From Pedococcus sp. (lineage in GTDB: Bacteria > Actinomycetota > Actinomycetes > Actinomycetales > Dermatophilaceae): DNA of 12,249 nt. The DNA lies in the NCBI GenBank assembly GCA_025936615.1, contig JAICSZ010000022.1, positions 1 through 12,249 on the forward strand. Reading direction: 5' to 3'. The notes under the pieces were generated by a model. The model was not told the origin of the DNA, searched no databases, and worked only from the letters and a program-made list of their open reading frames with translations. Position 1 is the first letter of the stretch, and each line of letters starts with the position of its first letter. Position numbers and translations under genes: made by a program. Positions 6,617 to 12,249 of the stretch are shown piece after piece.

Positions 6617-7087
6617 TCAGCCCTCCGCGGCAGCCTCGAGGGCAGCGATGTCGATGCGCTTCATCTGCATGAGCGCGGCGAACACCCGCGCGGCCCGGTC
6701 GGGGTCACCGCCCGCCACCTCTTCCCAGTTCGCGGGCACGACCTGCCAGGACAGGCCGAACTTGTCCTTGAGCCAGCCGCACGGCCCCTCCTCGCCGCCG
6801 TCGGCGGTGAGCGCGTCCCAGTAGCGGTCCAGCTCGGGCTGGTCCTTGACGTCGATGGTGATCGAGATGGCCTCGGTGAAGGTGAAGTCGGTCCCGCCGT
6901 TGAGGGCGAGGTAGCGGGCGCCGTCGAGCTCGAAGGCGACGGTGAGGACCTGGCCCTCGCGCTCGCCGGAACCCTTGGGGTACTTCGTGATCGTGCCGAT
7001 CCGGCTGTGCGGGAACAGCGAGGTGTAGAAGTCGGCCGCCTCCTGCGCCTGGGTGTCGAACCACAGGCAGGGGTAGGTGCTCGGCAT
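6617..7087 (-). CDS. VOC-superfamily protein (3-dmu-9_3-mt type)
   Basis: The 156-residue protein opens with CLWFDTQAQEAADFYTSLFP and has ITKYPKGSGEREGQVLTVAF, LNGGTDFTFTEAISITID and GPCGWLKDKFGLSWQVVP: the ordered motifs of the PF06983 branch, once misnamed as 3-demethylubiquinone methyltransferases. These are VOC-fold proteins with no proven methyltransferase activity; the substrate is unknown. The length is normal for the family. ATG 7087 is set by AAGGGAG at 7100-7094, 6 nt upstream. It is divergent from the amidohydrolase and lies upstream of, and in the same direction as, the exporter, 171 bp away, so it may or may not share its transcript. Confidence 0.85.
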   Translation of the reverse strand: MPSTYPCLWFDTQAQEAADFYTSLFPHSRIGTITKYPKGSGEREGQVLTVAFELDGARYLALNGGTDFTFTEAISITIDVKDQPELDRYWDALTADGGEEGPCGWLKDKFGLSWQVVPANWEEVAGGDPDRAARVFAALMQMKRIDIAALEAAAEG

Positions 7088-7126
7088 GGTGGTCTCCCTT
7101 CGCGGCGCGGGCGAACGCCCACACAC

Positions 7127-7156
7127 GAGTTCAGACCGTGACCACGCCACGAACTC
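7127..7156. promoter_or_regulatory. Spaced inverted repeat between divergent genes
   Basis: GAGTTC at 7127-7132 and GAACTC at 7151-7156 are inverted 6-bp arms separated by 18 bp. The right arm occupies the -35 position expected for the -10 box at 7174-7179. A 6-bp match could be chance. Confidence 0.2.
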
Positions 7157-7173
7157 ATCGCTTGGTATGCCGG

Positions 7174-7179
7174 TAGCGT
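7174..7179 (+). promoter_or_regulatory. Putative -10 box (TAGCGT) for a leaderless transcript
   Basis: TAGCGT is followed by 7 nt and the GTG at 7187. No Shine-Dalgarno sequence precedes the GTG. The geometry matches the boxes before 601 and 2169. Confidence 0.45.
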
Positions 7180-7186
7180 CACCCCC

Positions 7187-8110
7187 GTGCCCACGCCACC
7201 GCTCGCTGCGCCACGGCGCGACGTGGACGTGCCCGGCTACTGGCAGGCGCTGGGGCTGCCCGGCCTGGCCGACATCCACGTGCACTTCCTGCCCGAGGCG
7301 ATGCTCCACAAGGTGTGGGCCTACTTCGACCGTGGGGAAGAGCACTACGGCCAGGCCTGGCCGGTGCACTACCGGATGGACGAGGCCGGCAGGCTCGACG
7401 CCGTGCGGCAGATGGGCCTGCGTGCGATCCCGGCGCTCTCCTATGCCCACAAACCGGGCATGGCGGCCTGGCTGAACGAGTGGTGCGCAGCGTTCGCCGA
7501 CCGGGTGCCGGACGCGGTGCACTGCGCCACCTTCTACCCCGAGCGCGGCGTGGGTGAGCAGGTGCAGGCCTGCCTTGAGGCCGGTGCCGGGCTGTTCAAG
7601 CTGCACGTCCAGGTCGGCGGCTTCAGCCCCGACGACCCGCTGTTGGACCCGGCGTGGGCGGCGTTGGAGCGCGCCGCGGTGCCCGTGGTGGTGCACGCAG
7701 GCTCCGGGCCCATCGCCGGTCAGCACACCGGCCCCGGCCCCGTCGCAAACGTCCTCGAACGCTTCCCAGGGCTGGTGCTGGTCATCGCCCACCTCGGGAT
7801 GACGGAGTACCACGGGTTCGCGGACCTCGTCGAGCGCTACCCCCGCGTGCACCTGGACACCACGATGTGCGGCACCGACTTCAGCAACCGCTTCTCACCG
7901 CTGCCGCCCTCCTACGTGGAGCGGCTCGCGACGCTGGCCGACCGGGTGGTGCTCGGCTCCGACTTCCCCAACATCCCCTACCCCTACGCCCACCAGCTCG
8001 AGGCGCTCCACCGGCTCGGTCTGGGCGAGGAGTGGCTGCGCAGCGTGTTGTGGCGCAACGGGGCCCGTCTCCTGGGACTCGACGAGGCCACCGGTGGCGA
8101 GGATGCCTGA
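7187..8110 (+). CDS. Amidohydrolase (amidohydrolase 2 / ACMSD-like TIM barrel)
   Basis: The 307-residue protein shows the metal-site residues of the amidohydrolase 2 family in order: DIHVHF at 29-34 (H31, H33), VVHAG at 168-172 (H170), IAHLG at 200-204 (H202) and GSDFPNIP at 257-264 (D259). A conserved-looking FKLHVQVGG lies at 137-145. The family covers metal-dependent hydrolases and decarboxylases in catabolism of aromatic or lactone compounds; this substrate cannot be told. No signal peptide is seen, so it should be cytoplasmic. The start is GTG 7187, read from a leaderless transcript. Its stop lies 17 bp inside the next gene, which suggests coupled translation with it. Confidence 0.85.
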   Translation: MPTPPLAAPRRDVDVPGYWQALGLPGLADIHVHFLPEAMLHKVWAYFDRGEEHYGQAWPVHYRMDEAGRLDAVRQMGLRAIPALSYAHKPGMAAWLNEWCAAFADRVPDAVHCATFYPERGVGEQVQACLEAGAGLFKLHVQVGGFSPDDPLLDPAWAALERAAVPVVVHAGSGPIAGQHTGPGPVANVLERFPGLVLVIAHLGMTEYHGFADLVERYPRVHLDTTMCGTDFSNRFSPLPPSYVERLATLADRVVLGSDFPNIPYPYAHQLEALHRLGLGEEWLRSVLWRNGARLLGLDEATGGEDA

Positions 8111-8996
8111 CCGGCTCGCCCAGGCGATGCAGGCCCTGTATGCCGCGGGGCCCGACGAGTTCATGGCGCTGCGCAAGCGGCTGGTCGCCGAGGCGAAGGC
8201 CGACCAGGACAAGGCCGTGGGCGGCGAGATTGGCAAGCTGCGCAAGCCCAGCGTCGCCGCGTGGGCCGTGAACCTCGTCGCTCGCACCGCTCCGGACGTC
8301 GTCGAGGAGCTGGTCGACCTCGGCGGGCAGATGCGCGACGCTCAGTCACGGCTGGACGCCACCGCGCTCACCGGCATGCGCAAGGACCGGGACGCCGCCG
8401 TGGAGGCCTTCGTGCGGGCGGCTGCCGTGGCGGTGGAACAGGAGGGACGCAGTCTCACCCCGGCTGCGCAGCAGGAGGTGCGGGCGACGGCGATCGCCGC
8501 GCTGGCGGACGAGCGGGCAACGGAGGCCGTCGCCTCGGGCCAGCTCACGCGGGCCTTGTCCTACAGCGGCTTCGGCGAGGTCGACCTGGCCGAGGCGCTG
8601 GCCCGGACCAGTGGCGGGACGATCCTCACCGTCGTCCGCGGTGGCTCCGCACGTTCTGCGGATGCCTCGGCCGCAGCAGACGCGGACGAGGCCGACGACG
8701 CTGCCCACACGCAGGAGGAACACGCAGCCACGGTCGCGGCCGCCGAGCGCGACCTGGAAAAGGCCGAGGCGGACCTCACCACGGCGGAGCGGGATGTGGC
8801 CAAGGCGCGCGAGCGTGCCGAGGAGACCCGTGAGCGACTCGCGGTCGTCGAGCGGCAGCTGGTCAAGGCGCGTGAGGCCGACGAGCGCGCGCTCGAGGCG
8901 GTGACCGACGCGGTCCGGGCGCGCAAGCAGGCCGCGGCCACGCGGCACACGGCGCAGGAAGCACTGGGCCGGGCACGCGCCGGTGGCCAGCGATGA
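8094..8996 (+). CDS. Conserved actinobacterial coiled-coil protein of unknown function
   Basis: The 300-residue protein has no catalytic motif that I recognise. The N-terminal half is helical and carries KLRKPSVAAWAVNLVAR at 48-64, a motif that I associate with uncharacterised actinobacterial proteins. A central Ala/Asp-rich linker (about 185-205) leads into a long heptad-like coiled coil from about 205 to 295, rich in Ala, Glu, Arg and Lys. It has no signal peptide or membrane span. The start is GTG 8094 with GAGG 6 nt upstream; ATG 8103 is an alternative in the same frame but has GAGG right against it. The gene overlaps the amidohydrolase by 17 bp, so the two are probably co-expressed. A structural or DNA-associated role is only a guess. 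Confidence 0.72.
   Translation: MARMPDRLAQAMQALYAAGPDEFMALRKRLVAEAKADQDKAVGGEIGKLRKPSVAAWAVNLVARTAPDVVEELVDLGGQMRDAQSRLDATALTGMRKDRDAAVEAFVRAAAVAVEQEGRSLTPAAQQEVRATAIAALADERATEAVASGQLTRALSYSGFGEVDLAEALARTSGGTILTVVRGGSARSADASAAADADEADDAAHTQEEHAATVAAAERDLEKAEADLTTAERDVAKARERAEETRERLAVVERQLVKAREADERALEAVTDAVRARKQAAATRHTAQEALGRARAGGQR
8138..8147 (+). repeat. Copy 5 of recurring 10-mer GTATGCCGCG
   Basis: It lies in the coiled-coil gene, phase xxG-TAT-GCC-GCG (Leu-Tyr-Ala-Ala). Confidence 0.7.
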
Positions 8997-9003
8997 CCCG
9001 GCG

Positions 9004-9009
9004 TAGGGT
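9004..9009 (+). promoter_or_regulatory. Putative -10 box (TAGGGT) before the zinc-finger gene
   Basis: TAGGGT is followed by about 24 nt and the GTG at 9034. The leader carries GAGGGAGG at 9021-9028, 5 nt before the start. This gene would therefore be expressed from a leadered transcript. Confidence 0.35.
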
Positions 9010-9033
9010 CGAAGGGCAACGAGGGAGGCAAGC

Positions 9034-9387
9034 GTGACGGGTGAGCAGGCCGGCGACATCGACCCCCACGTGCCCCCGAGCGGGACTGGATGCGCGGAAT
9101 GCCTTGCGGCGCAAGGCTGGTGGGTCCACCTTCGGCGCTGCGCGCTGTGCGGCCACGTCGGCTGCTGCGACACCTCGCCCGGGCAGCACGCCACCCACCA
9201 CTGGGAGCAGACCGGGCACCCGGTGATGCGCAGCTTCGAGCCGGGCGAGGACTGGTTCTGGGACTTCCGGACCGGTCAGGCGGGCGACGGTCCACGGCTC
9301 GCAGCGCCACTGGCGCACCCTGACGACCAGCCGGTCCCCGGGCCCCGCGGCGCCGTTCCCCCTGACTGGCGGCAGCACATCCACTGA
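9034..9387 (+). CDS. Stand-alone UBP-type zinc-finger protein
   Basis: The 117-residue protein has the zf-UBP (BUZ/PAZ) ligand pattern: C20-x2-C23, C36-x2-C39, C44 and His52, H56 and H62, with W29-W30 and HVGCCDTSPGQHATHHW. In eukaryotes this finger binds the free C-terminal Gly-Gly of ubiquitin. Bacteria lack classical ubiquitin, and the function of such single-finger proteins is unknown. No protease or other domain is attached. The GTG start is supported by GAGGGAGG, 5 nt upstream. It lies 37 nt after the coiled-coil gene in the same direction. The fold call is strong; the target is unknown. Two abutting palindromes follow its stop. Confidence 0.82.
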   Translation: MTGEQAGDIDPHVPPSGTGCAECLAAQGWWVHLRRCALCGHVGCCDTSPGQHATHHWEQTGHPVMRSFEPGEDWFWDFRTGQAGDGPRLAAPLAHPDDQPVPGPRGAVPPDWRQHIH

Positions 9388-9395
9388 CCCGCCCC

Positions 9396-9411
9396 TCAGG
9401 GTCGACCCTGA
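9396..9411. promoter_or_regulatory. 16-bp perfect palindrome
   Basis: TCAGGGTCGACCCTGA reads the same on both strands. It starts 9 nt after the zinc-finger stop and touches the next palindrome with no gap. It may be an operator upstream of the membrane protein gene or part of a terminator. There is no T-run. Confidence 0.4.
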
Positions 9412-9425
9412 CGTGACTAGTCACG
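9412..9425. promoter_or_regulatory. 14-bp perfect palindrome
   Basis: CGTGACTAGTCACG is a second self-complementary sequence, different from the first, and lies 65 nt before the membrane protein ATG. Its size suits a dimeric repressor site. The regulator is not visible in the window. Confidence 0.4.
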
Positions 9426-9490
9426 GGCAGGGGTCGAACTGGGTACTTGCCCCGATGTGACCACCGCCCTGGGGCCGGGACAGTGTCGGC

Positions 9491-10606
9491 ATGGCCCTCC
9501 AGACCGACCTGATCGCGCCGACGGCGATGACCGCACCACTGCGGCCGTTGACCTCTCGCGGTCGGGCCGCCCGCCGTGCACCGGGGGGTCGCGGCGGGCG
9601 GAGGGCCGCCAAGCTCCTGGCCTCCGGTGGGCTCGCTGCGGGCATCCTCGCCTTGGCCCTGCCGCGGGTGGCCGGGGCAGAGTGGTCGCAGATCGCGGCG
9701 GCCCTCGGCGGGCTGGGGCTCGCCCAGCTGGCGCTGCTCACCGTCGTGTGGCTCGCCGGTCTGTGGGCGCAGACTCCCGCGCTCACCGCCGCCATGCCGG
9801 GCCTGTCCCACCGACGGGCGCTGCTGCTCAACCTCACCGGCTCGTTCGTCTCCAACCTCCTGCCACTCGGTGGCGCGGCGGGGACGGTCGCCAACTGGCG
9901 GATGGCGCGGTCGTGGGGGTTCAGCACGGCGGCCTTCAGCCGGTGGGCCGTGTTGACCAACCTCGTCGACACCCTCCTCAAGCTCGTGCTGCCCGGCGTG
10001 GCCCTGCTCTGGCTCGCCGCCGCCGGGGTCGAGACGCAGGGTTCGGTCGGGACGGCGGCCTACGTCGGTCTCGGGCTGCTCACCGCCGCGGTCCTGGCCG
10101 TGTGGCTCGTGGCTCGCGACGACCGGGCCGTCCACTGGCTGGGTCGGGTGGCCGACCGGGTCGTCGTGCGCGTCCGGTTCGTTCGGCCCCCGGCCGAGGG
10201 GTATGCCGCGCGGGCGGCGTCGTTCCGCTCCGACAGTGCCGCGCTGGTCGCCAGCAGGTGGGGCAGCATGCTGGGTGGGAAGCTCGCCTACTCGGCGCTG
10301 CAGGCGGTGCTGCTGTGGATGTGCCTGCGGATGATGGGCGTCTCGGTGCACCCGGCGGTCGTCGCGGCCGCGTTCGCGGTGGAGCGGATCCTGACGATGG
10401 TGGCGCTCACGCCCGGGGCGACCGGCTTCGTCGAGCTGGGCATGGCGGGGGTGCTGGTCGCGTTCCACGTCGAGCCGGCCACCGCGGCGGCGGGGGTGCT
10501 GCTCTACCGGGCCTTCATCTTCGGTGCGGAGATCCCGGTGGGTGGGCTCTCGATGCTGGCCTGGTCGCTCCGGCGGCGCCCGGCTCCTGTTGCCCTCAGT
10601 CTTTGA
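9491..10606 (+). CDS. Lysylphosphatidylglycerol synthase TM-region / YbhN-like membrane protein
   Basis: The 371-residue protein is a polytopic membrane protein of the flippase-like LPG_synthase_TM family (UPF0104/YbhN type). The hallmark GSFVSNLLPLGGAAG is clear at about residues 117-131, with TNWRMARSWGF-like and NLVDTLLKL segments after it and roughly seven to eight hydrophobic helices to the end. The C-terminal lysyltransferase domain of MprF is absent, so it is the membrane half alone; such proteins are thought to move or bind lipids. The first ~40 residues are Arg/Gly-rich (RGRAARRAPGGRGGRRAAK) and probably cytoplasmic. The start ATG 9491 has only a weak ribosome site; ATG 9527 is in frame. 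The stop overlaps an inverted repeat. Confidence 0.82.
   Translation: MALQTDLIAPTAMTAPLRPLTSRGRAARRAPGGRGGRRAAKLLASGGLAAGILALALPRVAGAEWSQIAAALGGLGLAQLALLTVVWLAGLWAQTPALTAAMPGLSHRRALLLNLTGSFVSNLLPLGGAAGTVANWRMARSWGFSTAAFSRWAVLTNLVDTLLKLVLPGVALLWLAAAGVETQGSVGTAAYVGLGLLTAAVLAVWLVARDDRAVHWLGRVADRVVVRVRFVRPPAEGYAARAASFRSDSAALVASRWGSMLGGKLAYSALQAVLLWMCLRMMGVSVHPAVVAAAFAVERILTMVALTPGATGFVELGMAGVLVAFHVEPATAAAGVLLYRAFIFGAEIPVGGLSMLAWSLRRRPAPVALSL
10201..10210 (+). repeat. Copy 6 of recurring 10-mer GTATGCCGCG
   Basis: It lies in the YbhN-like gene, phase xxG-TAT-GCC-GCG (Gly-Tyr-Ala-Ala). Confidence 0.7.
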
Positions 10607-10651
10607 TGGACCCCTGCTGTCCTGGCAACGCGGATCCATCGAAGACTCGAG
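10595..10651. terminator. Long imperfect inverted repeat between convergent genes (possible bidirectional terminator)
   Basis: AGTCTTTGATGGA (10598-10610) pairs with TCCATCGAAGACT (10635-10647) with a single T-G wobble. A bulged C then lets CTC and GAG extend the stem by 3 bp. The loop is 24 nt. It spans the membrane protein stop and most of the 57-bp gap to the oppositely read YqeY-domain gene. No T-run follows on either strand. Confidence 0.45.
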
Positions 10652-10663
10652 TGCGGCGCGACC

Positions 10664-11026
10664 TCAGCGGTCGAGGAAGGGACGAAGCGCCGCCACCCGG
10701 GCCTGCAGCTCGTCGGCGCGTCCACCCTGCCCGACGGAACGCAGGTGGTCGGCCGCCTCGAGGTGCGCGGTGACCTCGGCGCTGAGGATGCAGCGCACGT
10801 CGTCCTCGCTCAGCTCGCGTGGGTCCACTTCGGCGGCACCCAGCCCGACTGCCGACTTCGCGACCTGACCTGCCGTCGCCGGGTCGTCCCGCGGCTCGAC
10901 CGGCACGGCCTCGGCGTTGGCGACGGCCGCAAGCGCCGACCGGATCGCACTGATCGCCGCCCTGTCTCGCTCGCGCATGGCCGGCACGAGGGCGCGCTGG
11001 AGGCGCTGGCGCAGGTCGTCGGTCAT
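10664..11026 (-). CDS. GatB/YqeY-domain protein
   Basis: The 120-residue protein opens MTDDLRQRLQRALVPAMRERDRAAISAIRSALAAVANAEA and later has VGLGAAEVDPRELSEDDVRCILSAEV, a fit to the actinobacterial GatB/YqeY-domain group: amphipathic helices, the AMRERDR segment at 16-22, and an ExxxxELSE-like hinge. The domain resembles the C-terminal part of the GatB subunit of the tRNA-dependent amidotransferase and may bind tRNA; the cellular role of free YqeY proteins is not established. The start is ATG 11026; an upstream in-frame GTG at 11056 would add ten residues without support. The gene lies 53 nt after the copper ATPase in the same direction, so it may share its transcript. The family is likely, though the sequence is short and partly diverged. 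Confidence 0.7.
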   Translation of the reverse strand: MTDDLRQRLQRALVPAMRERDRAAISAIRSALAAVANAEAVPVEPRDDPATAGQVAKSAVGLGAAEVDPRELSEDDVRCILSAEVTAHLEAADHLRSVGQGGRADELQARVAALRPFLDR

Positions 11027-11079
11027 GCGCCTGATCGTTCCAGCCCGTGCACCCACGAGTCGCCGGGTTTTGCGGACGG

Positions 11080-12249
11080 TCAGCGGGTGGGCTGGAAGCC
11101 GCGCAGCCGGAGGCTGTTGGTGACGACGAACACCGACGACAGGGCCATCGCCGCACCGGCGATCATCGGGCTGAGCAGCCCCGTGGCAGCCAACGGGATC
11201 GCGGCGACGTTGTAGGCGAAGGCCCAGAACAGGTTGCCCTTGATCGTGCCGAGCGTGCGTCGTGCCAACCGGATCGCGTCGGGTGCGGCCAGCAGGTCAC
11301 CGCGCACCAACGTCAGGTCGCTGGCCTGGATCGCGACGTCGCTGCCCGTGCCCATCGCGAGCCCGAGGTCGGCCTGGGCGAGCGCGGCTGCGTCGTTGAC
11401 GCCGTCGCCGACCATCGCGACCGACCTGCCCTTGGCCTGCAGGCGCTTCACGACGTCGACCTTGTCCTGGGGCAGCACGTCGGCGATGACCTCGTCGATG
11501 CCGACCTGCCTGGCGACCTCTCGGGCAGCGGCCTCGTTGTCGCCGGTGAGCAGCATGGGCGACAGCCCCAGCCTGCGTAGGTGCGCCACCGCCTCGGCGG
11601 AGGTCTCCTTCACGGTGTCGGCCACCGCGACGACACCCCGCGCGACGCCGTCCCAGGCGACCACGACGGCGGTGGCGCCACACGCCCGAGCCGCGTCCGC
11701 GGCATACGTCAGCTGGTCAGGGACCGGCACCGACCAGTCGGCGAGCAGCCGCGGCCGCCCCACCACCACGACATGGCCCTCCACGGTGCCCTGCACGCCG
11801 AGACCGGGCGCGGACGAGAAGTCCGTCACGGGTGGGAGGCTGCCATCCGCGGCAGCGGCCTTGGCGATGGCCGCCGCCACCGGGTGCTCGGAGGCATTCT
11901 CGACGGCGCCAGCTAGTCGCAGGACCTCGGCGGGGCTCTCGCCCTCGGCCGCGACGACGTCCTGGAGTGCCATGCGCCCGGTGGTCACCGTGCCGGTCTT
12001 GTCGAGCACGACAGTGTCCACCTGCCTGGTCGACTCGAGCACCTCGGGGCCGCGGATCAGCAGGCCCAGCTGGGCGCCGCGACCGGTGCCGACCATGAGC
12101 GCGGTCGGGGTCGCGAGGCCGAGCGCGCAGGGGCAGGCGACGATGAGCACTGCCACGGCAGCGGTGAAGGCCGCGGTCCAGCCTCCCCCGATGGCGACCC
12201 AGGTCCCGAGGGTCGCGAGCGCGAGGACGATGACGACCGGCACGAAGAC
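11080..12249 (-). CDS. Copper-exporting P1B-type ATPase, C-terminal part
   Basis: The gene enters from beyond the right edge; 389 C-terminal residues are visible. Positions here count from the first visible residue. All P-type hallmarks are present: CPC at 39-41 in a membrane helix, DKTGT at 83-87 (phosphorylated D83), the HP dipeptide at 122-123, TGD at 235-237 and GDGVND at 281-286. YN at 346-347 and MALSS at 368-372 in the last two helices match the Cu(I)-selective P1B-1 group. It should pump Cu+ out of the cytoplasm. The N-terminal metal-binding domain and the first helices are outside the window. It ends RLRGFQPTR. No CsoR-like regulator or copper chaperone lies in the visible part. The class call is firm; the metal is well supported by motif. 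Confidence 0.9.
   Translation of the reverse strand, partial: VFVPVVIVLALATLGTWVAIGGGWTAAFTAAVAVLIVACPCALGLATPTALMVGTGRGAQLGLLIRGPEVLESTRQVDTVVLDKTGTVTTGRMALQDVVAAEGESPAEVLRLAGAVENASEHPVAAAIAKAAAADGSLPPVTDFSSAPGLGVQGTVEGHVVVVGRPRLLADWSVPVPDQLTYAADAARACGATAVVVAWDGVARGVVAVADTVKETSAEAVAHLRRLGLSPMLLTGDNEAAAREVARQVGIDEVIADVLPQDKVDVVKRLQAKGRSVAMVGDGVNDAAALAQADLGLAMGTGSDVAIQASDLTLVRGDLLAAPDAIRLARRTLGTIKGNLFWAFAYNVAAIPLAATGLLSPMIAGAAMALSSVFVVTNSLRLRGFQPTR
11698..11707 (-). repeat. Copy 7 of recurring 10-mer, inverted on + strand
   Basis: It lies in the copper ATPase gene. On the coding strand it reads xxG-TAT-GCC-GCG (Thr-Tyr-Ala-Ala). Confidence 0.7.

Noticed and set aside
9481..9486. CAGTGT as a -10 box of the YbhN-like gene
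   Set aside because: It lacks the first T of TANNNT and lies only 4 nt before the ATG, too near for the geometry seen at the other genes.
1..12249. Mobile element, CRISPR array, tRNA or rRNA
   Set aside because: I found no transposase or integrase motif, no evenly spaced direct repeats, no tRNA-like cloverleaf and no rRNA-like sequence. The repeated 10-mer is scattered, in both orientations and unevenly spaced, so it is not an array.

Overview
The window is very G+C-rich (about 70%, judged by eye), with GTG/TTG starts, purine-rich ribosome sites and several TANNNT -10 boxes placed 6-7 nt before a start codon. This points to a chromosomal stretch of a high-G+C actinobacterium, possibly of the Intrasporangiaceae type. 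The family-level guess is inference. I see no rRNA, tRNA, CRISPR, insertion sequence or integrase.

Layout. 1-533 (-): 5' part of a MgsA/BchI-like AAA ATPase gene running off the left edge. 601-1602 (+): a RelA/SpoT-type (p)ppGpp synthetase without a hydrolase domain, divergent from the ATPase across a 67-bp gap that holds an 18-bp inverted repeat. 1734-2153 (+): a VOC (PhnB-like) protein. 2169-3893 (+): a two-HKD phospholipase D-like protein. 3766-4929 (-) and 4931-6445 (-): an APH-like kinase directly behind a DHA2/EmrB-type 14-TM drug exporter, a likely two-gene operon. 6617-7087 (-): a second VOC protein, divergent from 7187-8110 (+), an amidohydrolase whose 3' end overlaps an alanine-rich coiled-coil protein (8094-8996). 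9034-9387 (+): a stand-alone UBP-type zinc finger. 9491-10606 (+): a YbhN/LPG-synthase-type membrane protein. 10664-11026 (-): a GatB/YqeY-domain protein. 11080-12249 (-): the C-terminal two thirds of a copper P1B-type ATPase running off the right edge.

The genes look like a normal mix of stress, detoxification and housekeeping functions and not one dedicated system. Possible functional links are the exporter plus kinase pair (drug or metabolite resistance) and the AAA ATPase/alarmone synthetase divergon. There is no convincing undescribed multi-gene system.

The most unusual signal lies below gene level. The 10-mer GTATGCCGCG (or its complement) occurs seven times in 12.2 kb, in both orientations and in coding and non-coding DNA, far more than composition predicts. 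Other non-coding structure includes two abutting perfect palindromes at 9396-9425, the inverted repeat at 570-587 touching a leaderless -10 box, and a long imperfect stem between the convergent genes at 10595-10651.
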